Assembly: GCA_947471745.1 (NCBI GenBank)
Contig: CANJKZ010000971.1
Location: 2,228,001-2,292,000 of the forward strand
Length of the DNA: 64,000 nt
Source: Closterium sp. Naga37s-1
Taxonomy: Eukaryota; Streptophyta; Zygnematophyceae; Desmidiales; Closteriaceae
Reading direction: 5' to 3'
Part shown: in pieces, positions 22,109 through 36,482 of the stretch
Layout: each line of letters opens with the position of its first letter
Position numbering within the stretch: the stretch's first letter is position 1
Notes under the pieces: generated by a model
The model's input: only the letters and a program-made list of their open reading frames with translations
Database searches by the model: none
Told to the model about the DNA's origin: nothing
Translations under genes and position numbers: made by a program

Positions 22109-25100
22109 ATGATTGATGTGCTCAATGTCGAGCCACAACGCGCAAACCTAGGCCTGACGACGACCCCAGTCGCCATGGCGCTTCTGCTGCCGGAGTGCGT
22201 CGTGTGCGTGTCGGAATTCGACGACGACTCCACCGTGCCGCGTGTCCTCACGTCCTGCGGCCACTCTCTCTGCGCCACGTGTATAACCGCGATCGCCGCG
22301 CCGTGGACCCTCCCCGCGTCCGCTTCCGCTAGTTCTTCCGCTACCCCCGCGAACGCCTTGATTCCCCCTTCTGGCCCAGCTTCAGCTCTCCCCTCCGCTT
22401 CCGCTCCCGCTGCTTCCGCTCCTTCCGCAGCCGCGGCTAGCGCCACGTCTTTGATCGTGCGGTGCCCAGAATGCTCCGTGCGTTCGCGCTCCGCGAACGG
22501 ATGCGTGGACGGATTTCTCAAGAATATCGAGCTTTTAAGATTGCTTCACGCGATCCGCAGCTCGAGTCGCAACGAAACGACCGGCGATTCTGACGCAGGC
22601 ATTAAGAAGCAAGCGGAAAGCGGTAGTGAAGTCAGCGGCGTTAGGCAGAACAGCAGGCTTCGAAGCATCAGCAAAAAGGGTACTTTCCGGCACGCGAAAT
22701 TAGGGTTACCGACGGAGCGCGAGGCTAGTTGCAGTGGCGACGCGTCTACGCCGCAGCAGGCACGAGATTGTGATAATGGCGCGGGTAGCAGGTATAGAAG
22801 ATATCAGTCGGAACGGGAGTGGCTTCTGGGACGGACTGCAGACACCGACCATAGAGCAGCTAATGAAGCGCGTAATAACGAAGGAGGGCGTGACAATAAA
22901 GGGGGCGGCCATAACGGAGGGGGTGACAATGAAGGAAGGGTTGAGGACGAAGAGGGTAGAGCAGATGATACAGGTGGTGGTAGTAACGAAGCAGGGGGCC
23001 AGCTGGGAAGAAATCAGGAGAGTGACAATAGTGAAGGGGGCGAGGCACACAGGGATGAGAGAAAGGATGGGCCAGAGAGATCCGAACTGGGAGATCGAGG
23101 GTCAGGTTCAGTTGATGAGCGGTCAGGATCGAATGTCGCGAGATCGGAGTTGGGTGGTGCGAGTGAGATGGTGCTGCTACACGAAGTGGCGGCACATCGT
23201 GACAATGTAACGGCTGTTGCGGTTACCAGCGACTCGTCTCTGCTCTTTACCGCTTCATTTGACAAGACCGTGCGCATGTGGTCCCTCTCGGTATGTGCAT
23301 GCATGGTGGTCCCTCCCGGTATGTGCATGCATGGTGGTCCCTCCCGGTATGTGCATGCATGGTGGTCCCTCCCGGTATGTGCATGCATGGTGGTCCCTCC
23401 CGGTATGTGCATGCATGGTGGTCCCTCCCGGTATGTGCATGCATGGTGGTCCCTCTCGGTATGTGCATGCATGGTGGTCCCTCCCGGTATGTGCATGCAT
23501 GGTGGTCCCTCCCGGTATGTGCATGCATGGTGGTCCCTCCCGGTATGTGCATGCATGGTGGTCCCTCCCGGTATGTGCATGCATGGTGGTCCCTCCCGGT
23601 ATGTGCATGCATGGTGGTCCCTCCCGGTATGTGCATGCATGGTGGTCCCTCCCGGTATGTGCATGCATGGTGGTCCCTCCCGGTATGTGCATGCATGGTG
23701 GTCCCTCCCGGTATGTGCATGCATGGTGGTCCCTCCCGGTATGTGCATGCATGGTGGTCCCTCCCGGTATGTGCATGCATGGTGGTCCCTCCCGGTATGT
23801 GCATGCATGGTGGTCCCTCCCGGTATGTGCATGCATGGTGGTCCCTCCCGGTATGTGCATGCATGGTGGTCCCTCCCGGTATGTGCATGCATGGTGGTCC
23901 CTCCCGGTATGTGCATGCATGGTGGTCCCTCCCGGTATGTGCATGCATGGTGGTCCCTCCCGGTATGTGCATGCATGGTGGTCCCTCCCGGTATGTGCAT
24001 GCATGGTGGTCCCTCCCGGTATGTGCATGCATGGTGGTCCCTCCCGGTATGTGCATGCATGGTGGTCCCTCCCGGTATGTGCATGCATGGTGGTCCCTCC
24101 CGGTATGTGCATGCATGGTGGTCCCTCCCGGTATGTGCATGCATGGTGGTCCCTCCCGGTATGTGCATGCATGGTGGTCCCTCCCGGTATGTGCATGCAT
24201 GGTGGTCCCTCCCGGTATGTGCATGCATGGTGGTCCCTCCCGGTATGTGCATGCATGGTGGTCCCTCCCGGTATGTGCATGCATGGTGGTCCCTCCCGGT
24301 ATGTGCATGCATGGTGGTCCCTCCCGGTATGTGCATGCATGGTGGTCCCTCCCGGTATGTGCATGCATGGTGGTCCCTCCCGGTATGTGCATGCATGGTG
24401 GTCCCTCCCGGTATGTGCATGCATGGTGGTCCCTCCCGGTATGTGCATGCATGGTGGTCCCTCCCGGTATGTGCATGCATGGTGGTCCCTCCCGGTATGT
24501 GCATGCATGGTGGTCCCTCCCGGTATGTGCATGCATGGTGGTCCCTCCCGGTATGTGCATGCATGGTGGTCCCTCCCGGTATGTGCATGCATGGTGGTCC
24601 CTCCCGGTATGTGCATGCATGGTGGTCCCTCCCGGTATGTGCATGCATGGTGGTCCCTCCCGGTATGTGCATGCATGGTGGTCCCTCCCGGTATGTGCAT
24701 GCATGGTGGTCCCTCCCGGTATGTGCATGCATGGTGGTCCCTCCCGGTATGTGCATGCATGGTGGTCCCTCCCGGTATGTGCATGCATGGTGGTCCCTCC
24801 CGGTATGTGCATGCATGGTGGTCCCTCCCGGTATGTGCATGCATGGTGGTCCCTCCCGGTATGTGCATGCATGGTGGTCCCTCCCGGTATGTGCATGCAT
24901 GGTGGTCCCTCCCGGTATGTGCATGCATGGTGGTCCCTCCCGGTATGTGCATGCATGGTGGTCCCTCCCGGTATGTGCATGCATGGTGGTCCCTCCCGGT
25001 ATGTGCATGCATGGTGGTCCCTCCCGGTATGTGCATGCATGGTGGTCCCTCCCGGTATGTGCATGCATGGTGGTCCCTCCCGGTATGTGCATGCATGGTG

Positions 25101-28100
25101 GTCCCTCCCGGTATGTGCATGCATGGTGGTCCCTCCCGGTATGTGCATGCATGGTGGTCCCTCCCGGTATGTGCATGCATGGTGGTCCCTCCCGGTATGT
25201 GCATGCATGGTGGTCCCTCCCGGTATGTGCATGCATGGTGGTCCCTCCCGGTATGTGCATGCATGGTGGTCCCTCCCGGTATGTGCATGCATGGTGGTCC
25301 CTCCCGGTATGTGCATGCATGGTGGTCCCTCCCGGTATGTGCATGCATGGTGGTCCCTCCCGGTATGTGCATGCATGGTGGTCCCTCCCGGTATGTGCAT
25401 GCATGGTGGTCCCTCCCGGTATGTGCATGCATGGTGGTCCCTCCCGGTATGTGCATGCATGGTGGTCCCTCCCGGTATGTGCATGCATGGTGGTCCCTCC
25501 CGGTATGTGCATGCATGGTGGTCCCTCCCGGTATGTGCATGCATGGTGGTCCCTCCCGGTATGTGCATGCATGGTGGTCCCTCCCGGTATGTGCATGCAT
25601 GGTGGTCCCTCCCGGTATGTGCATGCATGGTGGTCCCTCCCGGTATGTGCATGCATGGTGGTCCCTCCCGGTATGTGCATGCATGGTGGTCCCTCCCGGT
25701 ATGTGCATGCATGGTGGTCCCTCCCGGTATGTGCATGCATGGTGGTCCCTCCCGGTATGTGCATGCATGGTGGTCCCTCCCGGTATGTGCATGCATGGTG
25801 GTCCCTCCCGGTATGTGCATGCATGGTGGTCCCTCCCGGTATGTGCATGCATGGTGGTCCCTCCCGGTATGTGCATGCATGGTGGTCCCTCCCGGTATGT
25901 GCATGCATGGTGGTCCCTCCCGGTATGTGCATGCATGGTGGTCCCTCCCGGTATGTGCATGCATGGTGGTCCCTCCCGGTATGTGCATGCATGGTGGTCC
26001 CTCCCGGTATGTGCATGCATGGTGGTCCCTCCCGGTATGTGCATGCATGGTGGTCCCTCCCGGTATGTGCATGCATGGTGGTCCCTCCCGGTATGTGCAT
26101 GCATGGTGGTCCCTCCCGGTATGTGCATGCATGGTGGTCCCTCCCGGTATGTGCATGCATGGTGGTCCCTCCCGGTATGTGCATGCATGGTGGTCCCTCC
26201 CGGTATGTGCATGCATGGTGGTCCCTCCCGGTATGTGCATGCATGGTGGTCCCTCCCGGTATGTGCATGCATGGTGGTCCCTCCCGGTATGTGCATGCAT
26301 GGTGGTCCCTCCCGGTATGTGCATGCATGGTGGTCCCTCCCGGTATGTGCATGCATGGTGGTCCCTCCCGGTATGTGCATGCATGGTGGTCCCTCCCGGT
26401 ATGTGCATGCATGGTGGTCCCTCCCGGTATGTGCATGCATGGTGGTCCCTCCCGGTATGTGCATGCATGGTGGTCCCTCCCGGTATGTGCATGCATGGTG
26501 GTCCCTCCCGGTATGTGCATGCATGGTGGTCCCTCCCGGTATGTGCATGCATGGTGGTCCCTCCCGGTATGTGCATGCATGGTGGTCCCTCCCGGTATGT
26601 GCATGCATGGTGGTCCCTCCCGGTATGTGCATGCATGGTGGTCCCTCCCGGTATGTGCATGCATGGTGGTCCCTCCCGGTATGTGCATGCATGGTGGTCC
26701 CTCCCGGTATGTGCATGCATGGTGGTCCCTCCCGGTATGTGCATGCATGGTGGTCCCTCCCGGTATGTGCATGCATGGTGGTCCCTCCCGGTATGTGCAT
26801 GCATGGTGGTCCCTCCCGGTATGTGCATGCATGGTGGTCCCTCCCGGTATGTGCATGCATGGTGGTCCCTCCCGGTATGTGCATGCATGGTGGTCCCTCC
26901 CGGTATGTGCATGCATGGTGGTCCCTCCCGGTATGTGCATGCATGGTGGTCCCTCCCGGTATGTGCATGCATGGTGGTCCCTCCCGGTATGTGCATGCAT
27001 GGTGGTCCCTCCCGGTATGTGCATGCATGGTGGTCCCTCCCGGTATGTGCATGCATGGTGGTCCCTCCCGGTATGTGCATGCATGGTGGTCCCTCCCGGT
27101 ATGTGCATGCATGGTGGTCCCTCCCGGTATGTGCATGCATGGTGGTCCCTCCCGGTATGTGCATGCATGGTGGTCCCTCCCGGTATGTGCATGCATGGTG
27201 GTCCCTCCCGGTATGTGCATGCATGGTGGTCCCTCCCGGTATGTGCATGCATGGTGGTCCCTCCCGGTATGTGCATGCATGGTGGTCCCTCCCGGTATGT
27301 GCATGCATGGTGGTCCCTCCCGGTATGTGCATGCATGGTGGTCCCTCCCGGTATGTGCATGCATGGTGGTCCCTCCCGGTATGTGCATGCATGGTGGTCC
27401 CTCCCGGTATGTGCATGCATGGTGGTCCCTCCCGGTATGTGCATGCATGGTGGTCCCTCCCGGTATGTGCATGCATGGTGGTCCCTCCCGGTATGTGCAT
27501 GCATGGTGGTCCCTCCCGGTATGTGCATGCATGGTGGTCCCTCCCGGTATGTGCATGCATGGTGGTCCCTCCCGGTATGTGCATGCATGGTGGTCCCTCC
27601 CGGTATGTGCATGCATGGTGGTCCCTCCCGGTATGTGCATGCATGGTGGTCCCTCCCGGTATGTGCATGCATGGTGGTCCCTCCCGGTATGTGCATGCAT
27701 GGTGGTCCCTCCCGGTATGTGCATGCATGGTGGTCCCTCCCGGTATGTGCATGCATGGTGGTCCCTCCCGGTATGTGCATGCATGGTGGTCCCTCCCGGT
27801 ATGTGCATGCATGGTGGTCCCTCCCGGTATGTGCATGCATGGTGGTCCCTCCCGGTATGTGCATGCATGGTGGTCCCTCCCGGTATGTGCATGCATGGTG
27901 GTCCCTCCCGGTATGTGCATGCATGGTGGTCCCTCCCGGTATGTGCATGCATGGTGGTCCCTCCCGGTATGTGCATGCATGGTGGTCCCTCCCGGTATGT
28001 GCATGCATGGTGGTCCCTCCCGGTATGTGCATGCATGGTGGTCCCTCCCGGTATGTGCATGCATGGTGGTCCCTCCCGGTATGTGCATGCATGGTGGTCC

Positions 28101-31100
28101 CTCCCGGTATGTGCATGCATGGTGGTCCCTCCCGGTATGTGCATGCATGGTGGTCCCTCCCGGTATGTGCATGCATGGTGGTCCCTCCCGGTATGTGCAT
28201 GCATGGTGGTCCCTCCCGGTATGTGCATGCATGGTGGTCCCTCCCGGTATGTGCATGCATGGTGGTCCCTCCCGGTATGTGCATGCATGGTGGTCCCTCC
28301 CGGTATGTGCATGCATGGTGGTCCCTCCCGGTATGTGCATGCATGGTGGTCCCTCCCGGTATGTGCATGCATGGTGGTCCCTCCCGGTATGTGCATGCAT
28401 GGTGGTCCCTCCCGGTATGTGCATGCATGGTGGTCCCTCCCGGTATGTGCATGCATGGTGGTCCCTCCCGGTATGTGCATGCATGGTGGTCCCTCCCGGT
28501 ATGTGCATGCATGGTGGTCCCTCCCGGTATGTGCATGCATGGTGGTCCCTCCCGGTATGTGCATGCATGGTGGTCCCTCCCGGTATGTGCATGCATGGTG
28601 GTCCCTCCCGGTATGTGCATGCATGGTGGTCCCTCCCGGTATGTGCATGCATGGTGGTCCCTCCCGGTATGTGCATGCATGGTGGTCCCTCCCGGTATGT
28701 GCATGCATGGTGGTCCCTCCCGGTATGTGCATGCATGGTGGTCCCTCCCGGTATGTGCATGCATGGTGGTCCCTCCCGGTATGTGCATGCATGGTGGTCC
28801 CTCCCGGTATGTGCATGCATGGTGGTCCCTCCCGGTATGTGCATGCATGGTGGTCCCTCCCGGTATGTGCATGCATGGTGGTCCCTCCCGGTATGTGCAT
28901 GCATGGTGGTCCCTCCCGGTATGTGCATGCATGGTGGTCCCTCCCGGTATGTGCATGCATGGTGGTCCCTCCCGGTATGTGCATGCATGGTGGTCCCTCC
29001 CGGTATGTGCATGCATGGTGGTCCCTCCCGGTATGTGCATGCATGGTGGTCCCTCCCGGTATGTGCATGCATGGTGGTCCCTCCCGGTATGTGCATGCAT
29101 GGTGGTCCCTCCCGGTATGTGCATGCATGGTGGTCCCTCCCGGTATGTGCATGCATGGTGGTCCCTCCCGGTATGTGCATGCATGGTGGTCCCTCCCGGT
29201 ATGTGCATGCATGGTGGTCCCTCCCGGTATGTGCATGCATGGTGGTCCCTCCCGGTATGTGCATGCATGGTGGTCCCTCCCGGTATGTGCATGCATGGTG
29301 GTCCCTCCCGGTATGTGCATGCATGGTGGTCCCTCCCGGTATGTGCATGCATGGTGGTCCCTCCCGGTATGTGCATGCATGGTGGTCCCTCCCGGTATGT
29401 GCATGCATGGTGGTCCCTCCCGGTATGTGCATGCATGGTGGTCCCTCCCGGTATGTGCATGCATGGTGGTCCCTCCCGGTATGTGCATGCATGGTGGTCC
29501 CTCCCGGTATGTGCATGCATGGTGGTCCCTCCCGGTATGTGCATGCATGGTGGTCCCTCCCGGTATGTGCATGCATGGTGGTCCCTCCCGGTATGTGCAT
29601 GCATGGTGGTCCCTCCCGGTATGTGCATGCATGGTGGTCCCTCCCGGTATGTGCATGCATGGTGGTCCCTCCCGGTATGTGCATGCATGGTGGTCCCTCC
29701 CGGTATGTGCATGCATGGTGGTCCCTCCCGGTATGTGCATGCATGGTGGTCCCTCCCGGTATGTGCATGCATGGTGGTCCCTCCCGGTATGTGCATGCAT
29801 GGTGGTCCCTCCCGGTATGTGCATGCATGGTGGTCCCTCCCGGTATGTGCATGCATGGTGGTCCCTCCCGGTATGTGCATGCATGGTGGTCCCTCCCGGT
29901 ATGTGCATGCATGGTGGTCCCTCCCGGTATGTGCATGCATGGTGGTCCCTCCCGGTATGTGCATGCATGGTGGTCCCTCCCGGTATGTGCATGCATGGTG
30001 GTCCCTCCCGGTATGTGCATGCATGGTGGTCCCTCCCGGTATGTGCATGCATGGTGGTCCCTCCCGGTATGTGCATGCATGGTGGTCCCTCCCGGTATGT
30101 GCATGCATGGTGGTCCCTCCCGGTATGTGCATGCATGGTGGTCCCTCCCGGTATGTGCATGCATGGTGGTCCCTCCCGGTATGTGCATGCATGGTGGTCC
30201 CTCCCGGTATGTGCATGCATGGTGGTCCCTCCCGGTATGTGCATGCATGGTGGTCCCTCCCGGTATGTGCATGCATGGTGGTCCCTCCCGGTATGTGCAT
30301 GCATGGTGGTCCCTCCCGGTATGTGCATGCATGGTGGTCCCTCCCGGTATGTGCATGCATGGTGGTCCCTCCCGGTATGTGCATGCATGGTGGTCCCTCC
30401 CGGTATGTGCATGCATGGTGGTCCCTCCCGGTATGTGCATGCATGGTGGTCCCTCCCGGTATGTGCATGCATGGTGGTCCCTCCCGGTATGTGCATGCAT
30501 GGTGGTCCCTCCCGGTATGTGCATGCATGGTGGTCCCTCCCGGTATGTGCATGCATGGTGGTCCCTCCCGGTATGTGCATGCATGGTGGTCCCTCCCGGT
30601 ATGTGCATGCATGGTGGTCCCTCCCGGTATGTGCATGCATGGTGGTCCCTCCCGGTATGTGCATGCATGGTGGTCCCTCCCGGTATGTGCATGCATGGTG
30701 GTCCCTCCCGGTATGTGCATGCATGGTGGTCCCTCCCGGTATGTGCATGCATGGTGGTCCCTCCCGGTATGTGCATGCATGGTGGTCCCTCCCGGTATGT
30801 GCATGCATGGTGGTCCCTCCCGGTATGTGCATGCATGGTGGTCCCTCCCGGTATGTGCATGCATGGTGGTCCCTCCCGGTATGTGCATGCATGGTGGTCC
30901 CTCCCGGTATGTGCATGCATGGTGGTCCCTCCCGGTATGTGCATGCATGGTGGTCCCTCCCGGTATGTGCATGCATGGTGGTCCCTCCCGGTATGTGCAT
31001 GCATGGTGGTCCCTCCCGGTATGTGCATGCATGGTGGTCCCTCCCGGTATGTGCATGCATGGTGGTCCCTCCCGGTATGTGCATGCATGGTGGTCCCTCC

Positions 31101-34100
31101 CGGTATGTGCATGCATGGTGGTCCCTCCCGGTATGTGCATGCATGGTGGTCCCTCCCGGTATGTGCATGCATGGTGGTCCCTCCCGGTATGTGCATGCAT
31201 GGTGGTCCCTCCCGGTATGTGCATGCATGGTGGTCCCTCCCGGTATGTGCATGCATGGTGGTCCCTCCCGGTATGTGCATGCATGGTGGTCCCTCCCGGT
31301 ATGTGCATGCATGGTGGTCCCTCCCGGTATGTGCATGCATGGTGGTCCCTCCCGGTATGTGCATGCATGGTGGTCCCTCCCGGTATGTGCATGCATGGTG
31401 GTCCCTCCCGGTATGTGCATGCATGGTGGTCCCTCCCGGTATGTGCATGCATGGTGGTCCCTCCCGGTATGTGCATGCATGGTGGTCCCTCCCGGTATGT
31501 GCATGCATGGTGGTCCCTCCCGGTATGTGCATGCATGGTGGTCCCTCCCGGTATGTGCATGCATGGTGGTCCCTCCCGGTATGTGCATGCATGGTGGTCC
31601 CTCCCGGTATGTGCATGCATGGTGGTCCCTCCCGGTATGTGCATGCATGGTGGTCCCTCCCGGTATGTGCATGCATGGTGGTCCCTCCCGGTATGTGCAT
31701 GCATGGTGGTCCCTCCCGGTATGTGCATGCATGGTGGTCCCTCCCGGTATGTGCATGCATGGTGGTCCCTCCCGGTATGTGCATGCATGGTGGTCCCTCC
31801 CGGTATGTGCATGCATGGTGGTCCCTCCCGGTATGTGCATGCATGGTGGTCCCTCCCGGTATGTGCATGCATGGTGGTCCCTCCCGGTATGTGCATGCAT
31901 GGTGGTCCCTCCCGGTATGTGCATGCATGGTGGTCCCTCCCGGTATGTGCATGCATGGTGGTCCCTCCCGGTATGTGCATGCATGGTGGTCCCTCCCGGT
32001 ATGTGCATGCATGGTGGTCCCTCCCGGTATGTGCATGCATGGTGGTCCCTCCCGGTATGTGCATGCATGGTGGTCCCTCCCGGTATGTGCATGCATGGTG
32101 GTCCCTCCCGGTATGTGCATGCATGGTGGTCCCTCCCGGTATGTGCATGCATGGTGGTCCCTCCCGGTATGTGCATGCATGGTGGTCCCTCCCGGTATGT
32201 GCATGCATGGTGGTCCCTCCCGGTATGTGCATGCATGGTGGTCCCTCCCGGTATGTGCATGCATGGTGGTCCCTCCCGGTATGTGCATGCATGGTGGTCC
32301 CTCCCGGTATGTGCATGCATGGTGGTCCCTCCCGGTATGTGCATGCATGGTGGTCCCTCCCGGTATGTGCATGCATGGTGGTCCCTCCCGGTATGTGCAT
32401 GCATGGTGGTCCCTCCCGGTATGTGCATGCATGGTGGTCCCTCCCGGTATGTGCATGGTGGTCCCTCCCGGTATGTGCATGCATGGTGGTCCCTCCCGGT
32501 ATGTGCATGCATGGTGGTCCCTCCCGGTATGTGCATGCATGGTGGTCCCTCCCGGTATGTGCATGCATGGTGGTCCCTCCCGGTATGTGCATGCATGGTG
32601 GTCCCTCCCGGTATGTGCATGCATGGTGGTCCCTCCCGGTATGTGCATGCATGGTGGTCCCTCCCGGTATGTGCATGCATGGTGGTCCCTCCCGGTATGT
32701 GCATGCATGGTGGTCCCTCCCGGTATGTGCATGCATGGTGGTCCCTCCCGGTATGTGCATGCATGGTGGTCCCTCCCGGTATGTGCATGCATGGTGGTCC
32801 CTCCCGGTATGTGCATGCATGGTGGTCCCTCCCGGTATGTGCATGCATGGTGGTCCCTCCCGGTATGTGCATGCATGGTGGTCCCTCCCGGTATGTGCAT
32901 GCATGGTGGTCCCTCCCGGTATGTGCATGCATGGTGGTCCCTCCCGGTATGTGCATGCATGGTGGTCCCTCCCGGTATGTGCATGCATGGTGGTCCCTCC
33001 CGGTATGTGCATGCATGGTGGTCCCTCCCGGTATGTGCATGCATGGTGGTCCCTCCCGGTATGTGCATGCATGGTGGTCCCTCCCGGTATGTGCATGCAT
33101 GGTGGTCCCTCCCGGTATGTGCATGCATGGTGGTCCCTCCCGGTATGTGCATGCATGGTGGTCCCTCCCGGTATGTGCATGCATGGTGGTCCCTCCCGGT
33201 ATGTGCATGCATGGTGGTCCCTCCCGGTATGTGCATGCATGGTGGTCCCTCCCGGTATGTGCATGCATGGTGGTCCCTCCCGGTATGTGCATGCATGGTG
33301 GTCCCTCCCGGTATGTGCATGCATGGTGGTCCCTCCCGGTATGTGCATGCATGGTGGTCCCTCCCGGTATGTGCATGCATGGTGGTCCCTCCCGGTATGT
33401 GCATGCATGGTGGTCCCTCTTGGTATGTGCATGCATGGTGGTCCCTCTCGGTATGTGCATGCATGGTGGTCCCTCCCGGTATGTGCATGCATGGTGGTCC
33501 CTCCCGGTATGTGCATGCATGGTGGTCCCTCCCGGTATGTGCATGCATGGTGGTCCCTCCCGGTATGTGCATGCATGGTGGTCCCTCCCGGTATGTGCAT
33601 GCATGGTGGTCCCTCCCGGTATGTGCATGCATGGTGGTCCCTCTTGGTATGTGCATGCATGGTGGTCCCTCTCGGTATGTGCATGCATGGTGGTCCCTCC
33701 CGGTATGTGCATGCATGGTGGTCCCTCCCGGTATGTGCATGCATGGTGGTCCCTCCCGGTATGTGCATGCATGGTGGTCCCTCCCGGTATGTGCATGCAT
33801 GGTGGTCCCTCCCGGTATGTGCATGCATGGTGGTCCCTCCCGGTATGTGCATGCATGGTGGTCCCTCCCGGTATGTGCATGCATGGTGGTCCCTCCCGGT
33901 ATGTGCATGCATGGTGGTCCCTCCCGGTATGTGCATGCATGGTGGTCCCTCCCGGTATGTGCATGCATGGTGGTCCCTCCCGGTATGTGCATGCATGGTG
34001 GTCCCTCCCGGTATGTGCATGCATGGTGGTCCCTCCCGGTATGTGCATGCATGGTGGTCCCTCCCGGTATGTGCATGCATGGTGGTCCCTCCCGGTATGT

Positions 34101-36405
34101 GCATGCATGGTGGTCCCTCCCGGTATGTGCATGCATGGTGGTCCCTCCCGGTATGTGCATGCATGGTGGTCCCTCCCGGTATGTGCATGCATGGTGGTCC
34201 CTCCCGGTATGTGCATGCATGGTGGTCCCTCCCGGTATGTGCATGCATGGTGGTCCCTCCCGGTATGTGCATGCATGGTGGTCCCTCCCGGTATGTGCAT
34301 GCATGGTGGTCCCTCCCGGTATGTGCATGCATGGTGGTCCCTCCCGGTATGTGCATGCATGGTGGTCCCTCCCGGTATGTGCATGCATGGTGGTCCCTCC
34401 CGGTATGCGTTATAATTCCATAAACATTCTGTGCATGCTATGTGTGCAAAGTTTACTCCTGTTACGAGCATGCACTGTGGTATCTGCCAGTATGTGTTGT
34501 CATTCCATGCTGATTCCGGTATGCGCACCAAGTGCATTTCATGTGCTCTCTCACACCACAAACATGCATGGCGGTTGCTTCCAGTTTGTGTTGTCACTCC
34601 ACCGACGTGCGCATTCCCCCCTCCCCTCCCCGACCCCCGCTTCATGCTCCCGCTCCCGAGCCCTGATTCCGTCTGTGCACCTTCCAGGATGCTTCTCTTC
34701 TCCACACGCTCTCAGGCCCCGCCCATCGCATCACCGCTCTCACTCTCGCCAATACCGCGGCGCCACGTGGCACCAGCACAGCCACTAGCTACGGCCATTT
34801 GCTCGTGTGCGGAGACTATGGAGGGTCTTTCCACGCCTGGGACATCTCTCACTCTCTTCCTCCTCCCCATCATTCTCATCGTCACTCTCCTCCTCCTCCT
34901 CATGGTTCGGCTCCTACCCACCCTTTCCTCCCACCTACTGTCTCCTCGGCCCTTCCGTCCGCCCCTCCTCTCCCTTCCTGCCCCTCGTTTCTGGTTCCCT
35001 CGGCGCCTGCTCTCCCCGCCAACCCAACCCATCCTGCGTCCACCCCCCATCTGGTTACCACATCGGTCACTGCACCTGTACCTGCGCCACACCTGGTTAC
35101 CACATCGGTTACACTTCCCGTACCTGCGCCATGTCTGGTTACCACGTGGAGTGAGGAGAAGGATTGGCGATACTCAGGCGTGCTGTCATTGGCTGCGCCG
35201 CAATTAGGTGATTATAACGATGATGACGGTGCAGCAGCAGCTCGTGACTGTAACGAGTATGTGGTGTACAGTGGGAGTGGCGACCCCACTGTCAAGGCCT
35301 GGGCTCCCAATGCTGATGTGAGTGGATTCTCTCTCCTTCCACAACTTCTTCACCCTCTCTTCCTTCACCCTCTCTTCCTTCACCCTCTCTTCCTTCACCC
35401 TCTCCTCCTTCACCCTCTCCTCCTTCACCCTCTCCTCCTTCACCCTCTCCTCCTTCACCCTCTCCTCCTTCACCCTCTCCTCCTTCACCCTCTCCTCCTT
35501 CACCCTCTCCTCCTTCACCCTCTCCTCCTTCACCCTCTCCTCCTTCACCCTCTCCTCCTTCACCCTCTCCTCCTTCACCCTCTCCTCCTTCACCCTCTCC
35601 TCCTTCACCCTCTCCTTTTTCACTCTCTCCCTCACCCTCTCTTCCGTCCCCCTCTCGTCTTTCACCCTCTTTTCCTTCGCCCTTTCTTTGTTCATCCCTT
35701 TTCATCCTTCCCCTTTCTCCACCTCTGCTTCACCCCTCTCATCTCCTCCGCTCATTCTTGCCTCCTTTGCTTGCAAACAAAATTGTTCCCGCCCACCCAC
35801 TTTCCCTCCCCCCCATTTCCCCCTTCCCAACTTCCCCTCGCCCCCCTTCCCCTTTCCTCACCTCCCAATAACAACCCCACCTCTTCCCTCCCCCTCCCCT
35901 CTTCCCCCCTTCCCCTCCCCTCCCCTCCCCCATCTCCTCCCCAGGGCTCGTTCTCCCTACTAGCTCGTATGGAGGGGCACACAGCTCCTGTCTCCTCCCT
36001 TCAGGTGGATTCTCAGGTGGTTGTCAGCGGATCCTGGGACGGCACCGTTCGTCTCTGGTGGCGGCCGGACCACTCCCCCATGGCCGTCCTCGTTTGTAGC
36101 AGCCCCACTACCAGCACAAAATCTCTCGGAAGCAGCATGGGCGCGGGTGGGAGTGCGAGTGTGGGAGTGAGTGTGAGTGTGAGTATGGGAGTGAGTGTGA
36201 GTGTGCGAGCAGTGGTGGTGGATGAGGAGGGGGATTTGATCCTGTGCGCAAGGGAGGATGGGCGGGTAGAGGTGTGGCATGGCAGCAGCAGCATCATGCT
36301 CTTGACTCCCAACCATGCCATGCCTGTGACATCTGGCAGGGGCAGCAGCAGCAGAGTTAGCAGCACCAGCACCACTGGTAAAACCACAGGCACTGCCACC
36401 ACTGC

Positions 36406-36482
<77 letters not shown>

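Noticed and set aside
23279-34408. CRISPR array
   Set aside because: The 28-bp repeats are directly adjacent with no variable spacers, no leader and no cas genes, and the DNA is eukaryotic.
22109-34423. A single open frame of about 4,100 codons running from the RING domain through the 28-bp array
   Set aside because: The array begins at a good donor, the frame after it lacks WD40 sequence, and joining 23290 to 34688 restores a seven-blade propeller in phase. The open frame is a by-product of a stop-free 28-bp unit.
23014-34705. Minus-strand giant open frames with [18 protein letters not shown]-like repeats
   Set aside because: They are the reverse complement of the same stop-free repeat and have no start, domain or flanking support.
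35318-35944. Coding read-through of the 15-bp repeat in the RING/WD40 gene
   Set aside because: The frame stays open, but good GTGAGT and CCCCAG sites bound it and removing it joins two WD40 blades cleanly.
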